Of a DNA stretch of 64,000 nt, positions 1-10,094 are shown piece after piece (positions within the stretch are counted from its first letter, which is position 1; the number at the start of each line of letters is the position of its first letter). The stretch lies in contig OZ022502.1 of the NCBI GenBank assembly GCA_963989385.1, positions 16,045,001-16,109,000 on the forward strand. Direction: 5' to 3'. The translations under genes and the position numbers were made by a program. The stretch comes from Ctena decussata (Eukaryota; Mollusca; Bivalvia; Lucinida; Lucinidae). Below the pieces are notes generated by a model. It was not told the origin of the DNA. It made no database searches and was given only the letters and a program-made list of their open reading frames with translations.

Positions 1-1762
1 CCGTAGACACAAAGATAAACATATTCTTATTCACAAAACCTGATATGTGTATGTAAATAATTTTAACGTTCGACCGGAAGTTGAAAAATAAGCCGTGATG
101 CAATCCTAACACTTCGGTCAATTCATAGGCGAGGATGTCCGATTGCTGCGACGTTGACGGGTTATCGTAAAAAAATCCTGCATCGACATAGAATAGACTA
201 GTTCTTTGCACAACTTCCCGTTTCGTACGACTCACTACAGTATATTTAGTCGCCTGGGAACGAGGCAAGACATAGAACAGAATAGAATATACGGCCCTTC
301 ATAAGGGCTACAGTGATGCTCGCCAACAGGCAGTGCCTATTTTCATATTAAAACTAACCAAAATTAGAATTTTGCTTGGCCGATCCACCGATGGATCGGC
401 TGAATTAGAGTTTTTAAGTTCAGTATTGCTCTGGCTGCAAGACCCAATAAGGGTTTGCAGCCAGAGAAGACACGAGTTACTTACATCGCTATGTCTCTAG
501 CTTTGTGAAGCGTAACGTAAAGTCAGAGGATAGGGACTACGTCTGACCTAACTCTAAAATCTTTTGTTTTTAAATGCGAAAAGCCTACATACTCCAAGGC
601 AGAATGACAGCTAACCCACAGGCAGAACTGAAACAGACTGCCAGGTATATCCATGCATTAAGGTTTAGAGAATTTCTCTGACACAGTTTACCCCACCCAT
701 CAATTTTTACATTGTCCGACTGCGAAATGTAAGTTTACCTTCTTAGTAAGGTACTAAACCGACAAACTCGGATAACATTCTTTAATCTGTTTAAAAGTTT
801 ATTTTAAGGCAAAGCTTAATTTAGCTTTCAAGTCTCTTTGAAGGTAACATGTTGTTTGATTGTGATGAGAACGACTAAAGTTGTTTATTATTCCCGCGGA
901 CCGTCCTCCATGTTGTTTCGTATTATAGGCTGTCACGTGACCGATTAATTTATAAACGAAAACTACAATTTGAAGACATTCATTATTCTTGTTTGAATAA
1001 AATCTTATTGTATAAACTTATTCTATATATTCTGCATAAATTTGATCATTTAGAAATAGGGGAAAGAGGAGAAATTTGCGAATGAGATTTGATCCTTTTT
1101 GCGAGAACTTACGATAAACAACGAGAGTCTGTCTCCACTGTAAACATTTTTGACAGAAAGTCTGAAAAACGAGGAAAAAGCAGTTTCTTCAAACAATGCA
1201 GACAATTGTTCGTCATAGAGATCGCTTGTAGGGACCAATAGGGCCATTATCTTTTGTATGGCAGATTACACATCATTTTCAATGAAGGTTTACACTTGAG
1301 TAGATTATTTTCTTCAGACTCAGTGTGCATTTTGTAGTGGGTGGGGTTATTATCACAGCTAATTATTTGCTTTGGTCATGGAAGTAGAGCCATTGGTTAC
1401 CCACAATGCAGGTTGACCTTTATCATGGTACTGTTCGCACAAATGGCATGAGCATTATTCGCATAGATGTCGTGAGCCGTCATAAGCTGTTCTTATATTT
1501 GCCGAGAAGCTATTCGCATATATAGATGTCGTGAGCGGTCATAAGCTGTTCGCGTACACGCCTTGAGCGCTATTCGCATAGATGTCGTGAGGGGTCATAT
1601 GAAGTATAGAGGGTCATTCTCGATCGGGCTGTGCGCACAATCAATTGTTGTCGTTGTAGGTTCTCTAAGCCAATATCACATTGGCGATGTTCTCTATATG
1701 CTAAAATTACTCTAATGCGAACTCTAGGTGCTTTCTCACATGTGAAGCAGGTGTCGAACAAG
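1..1762. other. Intergenic sequence, no gene recognised
   Basis: No convincing coding region was seen on either strand. It contains two short hairpins at about 379-401 and 429-466 (the second pairs a CTCTGGCTGCA arm with its complement) and a three-copy minisatellite at 1430-1608. The small open frames here have no recognisable domain. Confidence 0.6.
1430..1608. repeat. Minisatellite, about three ~60-bp units
   Basis: The phrases CGCATAGATGTCGTGAG and GTCATAAGCTGTTC recur three times with small changes (around 1459, 1522 and 1577). This is a short degenerate tandem repeat with no coding signal. Confidence 0.75.
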
Positions 1763-1902
1763 TTTTTTTTTTTTTTTTTCACTTAAGTAGAATGTCCCCT
1801 GTTATGGGCACTATTCAATCTTCCTGTGCTCTTAATATACTTTCCTAATGCTTTTCTCAGTTCTAAATTTGCCTCCTTTGGTGCGTCTCCTAGGTTTCCA
1901 GT
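1763..1902 (-). pseudogene. RNase H-type non-LTR retrotransposon, C-terminal fragment and poly(A) tail
   Basis: On the minus strand this reads as the last ~40 codons of a retroelement protein, including LGKYIKSTGRLN. It ends in TAA at 1783-1785 and is followed at once by a run of about 17 A on the minus strand (T run 1763-1779), the expected 3' end of a non-LTR element. It is the distal piece of the protein whose upstream part lies at 10095-10694. Joining the two pieces across one copy of the 16-bp duplication keeps a single open frame, so the 8-kb element between them is an insertion. Confidence 0.8.
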
Positions 1903-1918
1903 CAAAACTTGACAATTT
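1903..1918. repeat. Target-site duplication, left copy
   Basis: The 16-bp CAAAACTTGACAATTT is repeated exactly at 10079-10094. The two copies flank the 8.16-kb retrotransposon. Confidence 0.9.
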
Positions 1919-1923
1919 TTTTT

Positions 1924-1943
1924 TGACGTCATCAATATGGCGG
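1924..1943 (+). promoter_or_regulatory. Putative internal promoter of the 8-kb element (CRE-like plus YY1-like)
   Basis: Immediately after the target duplication and a short T run there is a perfect TGACGTCA (1924-1931) followed by CAATATGGCGG (1933-1943), which resembles a YY1 site. Non-LTR elements need a promoter inside their own 5' end, and a YY1 site at the extreme 5' end is known for mammalian L1. Use as a promoter here is inferred from position and motif only. Confidence 0.5.
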
Positions 1944-2182
1944 TCGGTTGTGTCTTTCTTGTCGGGGACTTATAAAAATAAAAATGGACTAATTTTATCG
2001 GTTTTTGGAGGATATAAGAAAAATTAGAAATGTGAAATTGGATAAATTAGGATTTGGCGCATGATAGAGGTGATAAAACTTATGTTTAACTCTTCTTTAT
2101 GACAAATTTATAAAAGTTATATAAGTTCTATTGTTCGTGAGCAGATTTTTGTGCGTGACTTTTTTCTAAGTATGAATGAGCA

Positions 2183-3208
2183 GTGAACTGTAATCAGTGG
2201 ACAGAGCACGTCAAATTTTTTTCTACGTATACTGCTCAAAAAAATAAAGGTTCACTATTTGTGATGAATGTCACATCCACACCGATAACTGCGATTTCAA
2301 GTAAGAAACGTGAATTACAGTCCCCTGAAGAGCTGTCTGAATTAAAAAAGAACAGAGTAGCATCAAATTCGGAATCTGCATCTGAGTCTGACATTTCTGA
2401 CTTGTCAATCATGTCAAATAAGGCAGAGAAGGAAGGATTAGAGACAGCCTCACCAAGTGTCATCAGACTTGACAACACTAATATGGAGACTATTGCTGAG
2501 CTTCTCAAAACTTCTTTCCAACCTCAGTTAACAGAGATGGTCGGCTCAATTATAAGTGGCGTCCTTGAGGGCCTGCAAAGTACGGTTGTGACATTACAAA
2601 ATGAGATTAAAGAGCTGCGAATGGAAAATAATGAGCTGAAATCAAAAGTGCTTACATTGGAAACAAAAGCAGATTCGGCTGAGCAGTACAGCCGCCGTAA
2701 CTGCCTACGAGTAGCGGGTGTTCCGGAGCCAACAGGTGGTCAAACTGAAAACACGGATGAGCATGTTTTGAAACTGACCCATGACTTGGGGGTCGACGTC
2801 GACTTGAACGACATTGAGCGTAGTCATCGCATTGGAAGGCCAAGGGCGTTAGGACGACCTCGTGACATAATAGTCAAGTTTGTATCGTACAGAGTACGAA
2901 GGAAGGTCTACGGAGTGCGCACCCAAACTAAAGCCAAAGGTCTTATGGGTGTTTATATTAATGAAGACCTTACACGACAGAGAAGTCAACTACTACGGAA
3001 AGCGCGTAAAATGGTCAAAAATAAGAACCTTCTAAGTTCATGGTCCAGCGACGGTACTATTCTTGTGCGCGATTTACATGATGTGGTACATAGAATTCAA
3101 AGTGAAAATGACCTGCTCAGTTTGGTCCTGTGCCTGTTTTCACAGACACAGGGGTGGGACAGGCTGATCGTCAAGCTCGCGAAATGGCCCACTAAGATGA
3201 TCGAATAG
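2183..3208 (+). CDS. Retrotransposon ORF1: coiled-coil plus RNA-binding protein
   Basis: The open frame is 341 codons; a second in-frame Met at codon 28 (2264) could be the real start. Residues ~35-90 are Ser/Glu rich. Residues ~105-165 form a heptad-like coiled coil (EIKELRMENNELKSKVLTLE). From ~166 the order 'QYSRRNCLRVAGVPE ... ERSHRIG ... IIVKF' followed by a basic C-terminal domain matches the RRM plus C-terminal domain plan of L1-type ORF1 proteins, which bind element RNA as trimers. The last ~35 residues (after 'ENDLLSLV') look unlike the family. It is the first ORF of the element and lies 2.5 kb upstream of ORF2. Confidence 0.85.
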   Translation: MNCNQWTEHVKFFSTYTAQKNKGSLFVMNVTSTPITAISSKKRELQSPEELSELKKNRVASNSESASESDISDLSIMSNKAEKEGLETASPSVIRLDNTNMETIAELLKTSFQPQLTEMVGSIISGVLEGLQSTVVTLQNEIKELRMENNELKSKVLTLETKADSAEQYSRRNCLRVAGVPEPTGGQTENTDEHVLKLTHDLGVDVDLNDIERSHRIGRPRALGRPRDIIVKFVSYRVRRKVYGVRTQTKAKGLMGVYINEDLTRQRSQLLRKARKMVKNKNLLSSWSSDGTILVRDLHDVVHRIQSENDLLSLVLCLFSQTQGWDRLIVKLAKWPTKMIE

Positions 3209-3800
3209 TGCATTAGTAATACTGAACAGTATACTATATGTATATACTACGGCGTACGATTAAATTGTCACGTGATAGATAAAACTGTTACTACCTTTTC
3301 GTAATGTCTCAAGTCTTAAGAACTAACAAAAATTTCAATGAAAAAATAAGTGCTTGTTGATAGTGCTCTTTCTAGGTATCTGGACAACTTTGTCACTTAA
3401 TGCCAAAGCTGCTGATGGTGCGAATACAGATCAGAATGCTGTATTCGCGGGATCAGGGCCTACGCAGTTTCCACAGGCACTTTGTCCCAAACATAGGGAT
3501 CTTGCGGTATATTATAAACCGGTTTCTGTGCGCTAACTTGAAATGTTTGGACACATCAGCTGTATGTAGCTCGGACATTAAACTGGGTATTTGGACACAA
3601 ATCTATTCTAAATTTGATGTCTATACATCCTTAGTAATGCCACTAGTGTGGTAAGCCAGATTAATTCATCAACCTTTTTTTCTGTTTGTCTATTTTTCTG
3701 AGACCTGCTGCATTTATTCTTACAGTGTATATGTGGTGTACAGGTGTTGTAAGCATGCCCTGATCAGACTGCTGCTTAACTGATTCTTAAATCATGCTGT

Positions 3801-4676
3801 TTGATTCCACGTCATGACGTTGAATCAGTGTTGATTTAGTGTTGATCCAGTGCTAGAGTTTGGATTTTAGGCAAGGACACTTTAGTCATTTAGTGCATTT
3901 TAATATTGACTGAAAGTTGACAGACCTATATATAATATGAAAGTGAAATAATGCACACCCTGGTCAGACTGTTGTCTCATATCATCATGGTATGCACTAT
4001 TGACGATTAGTACATATCCTGGTCGTTCTGTTGGTTCAGAAGGCGCATGATTTGTGATGCCATATTGCGGGAACAGCTAAAGTGTTCTATATCAACTTTC
4101 CCTTTTTGCCGGGAATAAAAGTTCACCTTCCCATCGGGCACACGGCATTGAATCAACGTTGATTCCACGTCATGACGTTGAATCAGCGTTGATTCAGTGT
4201 TGATTTAGTGCTAGAGTTTGGATTTTAGGTAAGGACACTTTAGTCATTTAGTGCAGTTAAATGCTGAATATTGACTGAAAGTGAAATAATGCACACCCTG
4301 GTCAGACTGTCGTCTCATATCATCATGGTATGCACTATTGACGATTAGTACATATCCTGGTCGTTCTGTTGGTTCAGAAGGCGCATGATTTGTGATGCCA
4401 TATTGCGGGAACAGCTAAAGTGTTCTATATCAACTTTCCCTTTTTGCCGGGAATAAAAGTTCACCTTCCCATCGGGCACACGGCATTGAATCAACGTTGA
4501 TTCCACGTCATGACGTTGAACCAGCGTTGATTCAGTGTTGATTTAGTGCTAGAGTTTGGATTTTAGGTAAGGACACTTTAGTCATTTAGTGCAGTTAAAT
4601 GCTGAATATTGACTGAAAGTGAAATAATGCACACCCTGGTCAGACTGTCGTCTCATTTCATCATGGTATGCACTGT
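3801..4676 (+). repeat. ~340-358-bp tandem repeat in the retrotransposon spacer
   Basis: About two and a half units start at about 3801, 4159 and 4497 (spacings 358 and 338; the shorter units lack ~20 bp). Each starts with TTGATTCCACGTCATGACG, then a GTTGAATCAGCGTTGATT-type block and a longer segment with GGACACTTTAGTCATTTAG. There is no open frame. A further TTGAATCAACG-type block lies at 4899-4945. This is in the untranslated region between ORF1 and ORF2. Confidence 0.85.
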
Positions 4677-5095
4677 AGATTTGGTTTGAATTATTACTGT
4701 ACCAACATAGGTATACCGTACTTATTCTAAATGTTTCGTAGTTTCACTTGGTAAGTTCATTGTATTATGAAAGCTGACAAATACCCTGAATATGTTGTTA
4801 TATGTGCTGTTTACATACACACGTCTGTCCGATAATTTTGAAATGCTGCCATATATAATCCCACTTGGCTCACAATGTTGACTTGAGGCATTGATTCCTT
4901 GTTGAATCAACGTCACGGCGTTGAATCAGCGATGATTCAGTGTCGATGTGTTGTGTTGACATTTAACTCAATACCACTTGATGAAATTGTGATCTATGTC
5001 ATGCAGCCAGCGACGGATGTTGTAAAGTTTGCAACCTGCAGCTTACCGTGGGTGAAAAGTATCTTTTTTTAGACATTACAGAATTTTTTCCATAT

Positions 5096-5212
5096 CACAT
5101 ACGCACACACGCACACAGGCACGCACACACGCAAGCACACTAGAATATACTGTCTGTTTTCTGAATATGTTTATGTACATATTCATGATACATGCACGCA
5201 CGCACGCACATA
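5096..5212. repeat. CA-rich and ACGC microsatellites
   Basis: (CA)-rich tract with ACGCACAC units at about 5099-5141 and an (ACGC)n run at about 5194-5210, between ORF1 and ORF2 of the 8-kb element. Confidence 0.8.
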
Positions 5213-5744
5213 ACTTTATTAAATTGTGGAATATTGCTACGTCGCCCAAATTTACTGTATTATTATTATCTTAGGTTGTCACTGGAATACATATTTAGTC
5301 TGTAGTCCAGTATGTGTGAATAGTTTGTTCCTACACTGCACTTTGTTATGATAATATTAAAATAGACCTTAGGTATCCAATTGTTCATCAATGCCGGAAA
5401 TTTCACGAGCTGCGCGAGGGTGTCAGGGAGCAGATGAGAATGGAGACGACTTGGATCATGCAGCGTAGATGAGCCGGTTGGTCCGAATCTTCTCTGTTCT
5501 CGGGTATCAATTTAAAATCAGTTCGAGTGGGAAGGGAGAATAGGGAACAGGCACAGACTGATTTGACTATTTGCTGTTCAGTCATACGGTGATTCTCTCT
5601 TCTCTCCATTTTTTATTTTTTTTTTATTTTTTGGTTGACGTGGCCCAAGAGTTCCTCGTGGTTTCCTGCATTGGTGAAAAAATAGAACCTTAAGATTTTT
5701 CTTCAAAAAAATCCTCCATATCCTAAATATAAGATTATTATGTA

Positions 5745-8700
5745 TTGCATGTTTATTTATGTTCTACTTTCTTTCTTTTCTGGAGCCGGGGAAGGGGAGG
5801 GGATGGGACAGTGGCATTTCGGTGGTCCCTTCAGTTTCCTTGTACTGAGGCTATGTTACTGTACGGAGTATGTGTGCCGGTTGGCAGTCGCTCTATTTCT
5901 TTATTACTTGTCAACAATTTCATAAAAAATAAGGACGTTAGTGTCGATCTGCATGCATATCTGTCTTGTAACAAAGTAACAGTGCCATTGGTAGTCCAGT
6001 TTATGTTTATTTTTTATATTGGTTTCGACGCAGGCTCAGCATTCTCTTTTCTAGAATTAACAAGAGAAAATTTGTCACGGATACAGCTAATTGAACTCAA
6101 AAACTTTCGCAGACGGATAATTCCTGGCAAAGGGTACCCTAGTAATTGTAATTTTACATGCCATGTAATACTATTCCTGGTCATTATAATCACGACTACA
6201 TGGATATCTGTTATCCTGCTCCTTTCAGGAGACATCCATCCGAATCCGGGCCCGCTGTCATCGTCAAGTAGCAGCGATTCGTTTTCAACTCATCCATCTG
6301 CATTCAACTTTTCGAATCTCTGTAATCATTTATCTTTTGTTCACTATAATGTTCAGAGCCTGGTTCCAAAGCTTGACATATTGGGAGCGGAGCTTTTGGA
6401 ATTCGATGTGCTAGCCTTTACTGAAACATGGCTAAATCCCTCTTACTCGTCCGATGATATTCGACTAGACTCCTTTAGGGAACCTGAGCGTAAAGATAGG
6501 GTGGGTGATAGTCACGGGGGCGTAATCATTTATGTGAAAGATAGTATACACTACAGGCGTAGGAGTGATCTAGAGCTACGAGGAATAGAATGTATTTGGA
6601 TACAACTCACTTTAAAACATAAACATGTACTTTTTGGATTATTCTATAGACCGCCAAATTCTGACTCAATTTATTATTCTGGTATTGAAGATTCTATTCA
6701 TCTTGCTATTGATTCGGGCATATCTGACATAATTATTACTGGTGATTTTAATTTTAATATGCTAAATAATCAGACATCTCGGAAGATTAATACATTCTGT
6801 GAGCAATTTTCGCTGTTTCAGTGCGTAAATGAGCCAACACACTTCACGGAGAACTCTTCAACATTGCTTGATATATTACTTGTAAAAGACAAAGACCATT
6901 TAATACTCTGTGGAGTTGGTGACCCATTTCTGCACCAAGAACAACGTTACCATTGCCCTATTTACGGCGTTTTTAATTTTCGCAAGCCTAAGGCTAAAGC
7001 ATATAAGCGACGAATTTGGAGATACGATGACGGAAATTACGAGTTATTAAGACAAAAAATCTCCACAACAGACTGGAGTATCTGTCACAACACTAACATT
7101 AATGTTTATGCACAAAATATAGTAGAAACCTTAAATGCATTAACAGAAATTTGTATCCCAAATAAAGTTGTAACCTTTAGGCCTTCGGACCCACCATGGC
7201 TCACCACAGCAATAAAAAAGCACATAAGGAAACGAAAAAGAGCGTATCGCAAAGCTAAACGAACTAATCTTCAAACGCACTGGGTCAAATTTAAACATTT
7301 ACGAAACTCAGTTACAAGTATGATCCGAGAATCCAAAAAAGCTTTTAATGATAACATTGCTAACAAATTAAAGTCAGACTCTTTACCTTCTAAACAATGG
7401 TGGACCATTCTTAAATCATTCATCTCACCAAATTCAAAATCTTCGATACCCCCTCTTGAAGCAGATGGTGTTGTATACTCTGATGAGCTGGAGAAAGCAA
7501 ATGTTCTTAATGATTTTTTCAGAGATCAAACACTCTTAGATGATCAAAATGCTACTCTTCCCGATATCCCACCTTACCCTGTTCACAGCACCTTAGATTC
7601 CATTACTGTAACTCCAGATGAGGTTGCAACAGTCTTACTTTCGCTTCCTCTTGGTAAGTCTGCTGGACCTGACGGCATAAATAATCGCATTCTTCGTGAA
7701 GTGGCCAAGGAATTTTCCCCTGCTCTTTGTATATTTTTCAATACATCACTGAATCTTGGTGAAGTACCTGAGTCATTCAAAGTAGCTCATGTAACTCCAG
7801 TACCTAAAGGTGGAGATAGATCTCTCGTTTCAAATCATCGACCCATCTCTCTCTTAAGTAATCTAGATAAGGCCCTTGAAAGACTCGTATTTAAGCATTT
7901 GCATAACCATTTTGTAGATAACAATATTCTGACACCTTTTCAGTCTGGGTTTACACCTGGGGATTCAACGGTCAACCAACTTACTTACCTATATAATACA
8001 CTGTGTCAGGCCTTAGATTCTGGAAAAGAGGTGAGAGTGATATTTTGTGACATTAGTAAGGCCTTTGACCGAGTTTGGCATGCTGGTCTCGTTCATAAAC
8101 TTAAAGCTGCAGGAATTTCTGGAAATATTTTGCATTGGTTTATAAACTACCTTTCTGGTCGAAAACAACGTGTTGTCTTACCTGGGGTACAGTCTAAGTG
8201 GAATTTCATCTATGCAGGAGTACCACAGGGCTCTATTCTAGGACCTCTTCTATTTTTACTGTATATAAATGATATTGTAGTGGACATTAGATCGAGCATA
8301 CGTCTTTTTGCAGATGATACCAGTCTTTATATTATTGTCGAAAACCCCAACCATGCTGCACAGCTTTTAAATGCGGATCTAGGCAAAATCACTCGATGGG
8401 CGGAAACTTGGCTTGTAAAATTTAATCCTGGTAAAACAGAATCTCTTCTCATTTCACGCAAAACTAGTGGGCCTATACATCCTCCAGTCTTTATGCTTAA
8501 CCAAGAAATTAATGAAGTAGAAAAACATAAACATTTAGGCGTTGTACTTTCAGGTGACTGTTCTTGGCATGACCATATAAACTATATCAAAGAAAAAGCT
8601 TGGGTAAGAATCAACGTAATGAGAAAACTTAAATTCACACTTGATAGGAATTCATTAGAAACGATATATACTTCATTTATACGTCCTGTTATAGAATACG

Positions 8701-9464
8701 CTGATACCATATGGGATAATTGTACGCAACTAGATAAACAAGAACTTGAAAAAATACAACTTGAGGCCGCACGAATTTCTACAGGTGCAACAAAACTAAT
8801 TTCTATTCAAAAACTATATGAAGAAACTGGCTGGGAACCTTTGGAAACTCGACGTAAAAAACATAAACTAGCTTTGTTCTACAAAATGTATAATCACTTA
8901 ACTCCGCCTTATCTTTCATCTCTCGTTCCACCTTTAATTAGTAATTTTTCAAGATATAATTTAAGAAATGCAAACGATATACAAACCGTTGACTCTAGAA
9001 CTGCCTTATACTACAACTCTTTCTTGCCTTCGGTAATAAGAGATTGGAATAGTCTTCCTTATGTTAACAGAAGTGCAGATTCTTTATGCTCTTTCAAACG
9101 ACAAATAAATCAAGATAAAAAGGTAATCCCAAGATATTACTATTCTGGAACTAGATGGAACCAAATCATACACACACGCCTCAGGACAGGATGCAGTTCT
9201 TTAAACTACGATCTATTTCTAAAGAATATTTTGGATAACCCTCTCTGCAGATGTAATTCTGGCTCCATAGAAAATGCTCAACATTTCTTCTTAAACTGTA
9301 GCTTATATCGCGAACAACGAATCGAACTATATCAGATTGTCTCTCAGTTTTGTAATATTACTTTGGATGTACTTTTGTGCGGTGACGAATCGCTTTCGTA
9401 TGACACAAATGTAATTGTATTTGAAGCTGTACACAAGTACATCCAGTCTAGTAAACGCTTTTAA
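5745..9464 (+). CDS. Retrotransposon ORF2: 2A-like leader, AP endonuclease, reverse transcriptase
   Basis: This is an uninterrupted 1239-codon frame. The real start is uncertain; an in-frame Met at 6003 would begin a leader with a strong hydrophobic segment (FLVIIITTTWISVILLLSG). It runs straight into GDIHPNPGP, a 2A-like motif, at residues 162-170. An APE-type endonuclease follows (~195-420: HYNVQSL, TETWLN, FYRPPNSD, TGDFNFN). The reverse transcriptase (~635-930) has AGPDGI, DISKAFDRVWH, GVPQGSILGP and the catalytic FADD at 855-858. The C-terminus carries a CxC...H...C knuckle (PLCRCN...HFFLNC, ~1166-1185). The usual SDH endonuclease motif reads RYH. The protein nicks target DNA and reverse-transcribes the element RNA at that nick. 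Confidence 0.92.
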   Translation: MHVYLCSTFFLFWSRGRGGDGTVAFRWSLQFPCTEAMLLYGVCVPVGSRSISLLLVNNFIKNKDVSVDLHAYLSCNKVTVPLVVQFMFIFYIGFDAGSAFSFLELTRENLSRIQLIELKNFRRRIIPGKGYPSNCNFTCHVILFLVIIITTTWISVILLLSGDIHPNPGPLSSSSSSDSFSTHPSAFNFSNLCNHLSFVHYNVQSLVPKLDILGAELLEFDVLAFTETWLNPSYSSDDIRLDSFREPERKDRVGDSHGGVIIYVKDSIHYRRRSDLELRGIECIWIQLTLKHKHVLFGLFYRPPNSDSIYYSGIEDSIHLAIDSGISDIIITGDFNFNMLNNQTSRKINTFCEQFSLFQCVNEPTHFTENSSTLLDILLVKDKDHLILCGVGDPFLHQEQRYHCPIYGVFNFRKPKAKAYKRRIWRYDDGNYELLRQKISTTDWSICHNTNINVYAQNIVETLNALTEICIPNKVVTFRPSDPPWLTTAIKKHIRKRKRAYRKAKRTNLQTHWVKFKHLRNSVTSMIRESKKAFNDNIANKLKSDSLPSKQWWTILKSFISPNSKSSIPPLEADGVVYSDELEKANVLNDFFRDQTLLDDQNATLPDIPPYPVHSTLDSITVTPDEVATVLLSLPLGKSAGPDGINNRILREVAKEFSPALCIFFNTSLNLGEVPESFKVAHVTPVPKGGDRSLVSNHRPISLLSNLDKALERLVFKHLHNHFVDNNILTPFQSGFTPGDSTVNQLTYLYNTLCQALDSGKEVRVIFCDISKAFDRVWHAGLVHKLKAAGISGNILHWFINYLSGRKQRVVLPGVQSKWNFIYAGVPQGSILGPLLFLLYINDIVVDIRSSIRLFADDTSLYIIVENPNHAAQLLNADLGKITRWAETWLVKFNPGKTESLLISRKTSGPIHPPVFMLNQEINEVEKHKHLGVVLSGDCSWHDHINYIKEKAWVRINVMRKLKFTLDRNSLETIYTSFIRPVIEYADTIWDNCTQLDKQELEKIQLEAARISTGATKLISIQKLYEETGWEPLETRRKKHKLALFYKMYNHLTPPYLSSLVPPLISNFSRYNLRNANDIQTVDSRTALYYNSFLPSVIRDWNSLPYVNRSADSLCSFKRQINQDKKVIPRYYYSGTRWNQIIHTRLRTGCSSLNYDLFLKNILDNPLCRCNSGSIENAQHFFLNCSLYREQRIELYQIVSQFCNITLDVLLCGDESLSYDTNVIVFEAVHKYIQSSKRF
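6228..6254 (+). other. 2A-like ribosome-skipping motif in ORF2
   Basis: The codons read G-D-I-H-P-N-P-G-P, with skipping predicted between the last Gly and Pro. The 2A consensus is D(V/I)ExNPGP; His replaces Glu. It follows a hydrophobic segment directly, as in published non-LTR elements with 2A-like leaders. Confidence 0.65.
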
Positions 9465-10078
9465 CTGTTTGTCTGTCTCAAATATTCATATAGAAATTAA
9501 TCACGTGCAGATATGATAGTTTCTCAAGATGGACTACTGGTAGATGGATGCGTGATGCCTCTGCCCACTATTCCCAATCCCTATTCCAGAATATAGTTAT
9601 GGTTATTTAACTCTTTTTATGATATAATCAATATGTATCTTTCCTTTTTTCTCTGATACTTGTATTAAAATACGAAATGAAACATGACATTATTATCCTT
9701 GCTCTCTTTCTCTTTTGATCTTCTTCTCATATATGCTATTTTCTTTTTTTTGTTTCTCGCATATATTTATTTTCTATCTTTTTCTTTATATCTTTATAAC
9801 GTACTTGTCTCCTTGTAGAAGATATATATTTCTGTCCTCTTGTTAAAATATCTTTGCATATCTCATTTTTGTGTTTAGACGTTTGAATTTTTGTCTATAC
9901 TTAATCAATATGTACTGTTGAACATTGATTTCTGCCATTTATATCTGTCATTTGACATGGTTAGGAGAGGAACTAAATAAGCAATTGCTTCCGTTCTAAT
10001 CCTATTATGTTTATATATATATAACAATATTGTTACTGCCATGAATGTTTGATTTTTTGAAATAAAATATGTTTAAAC

Positions 10079-10094
10079 CAAAACTTGACAATTT
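10079..10094. repeat. Target-site duplication, right copy
   Basis: Exact copy of the 16 bp at 1903-1918, directly after the 3' end of the 8-kb element. Confidence 0.9.

Larger units (their letters stand above)
1919..10078 (+). mobile_element. Apparently full-length ~8.16-kb non-LTR retrotransposon (CR1/jockey-like)
   Basis: The element is bracketed by perfect 16-bp target-site duplications. It carries ORF1 (2183-3208), a repeat-rich spacer of about 2.5 kb, and an open ORF2 (5745-9464) with endonuclease, reverse transcriptase and a Cys/His C-terminus. The 3' untranslated part ends in TGAAATAAAATATGTTTAAA; the same end occurs in shorter minus-strand relatives at 36027, 43567 and 44446, and a variant at 55856. 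The 5' end has a CRE-like site and an ATGGCGG site. Both frames are open, so it may be recently active. The clade assignment rests on motifs recalled from the CR1/L2/jockey groups, not on an alignment. Confidence 0.85.
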
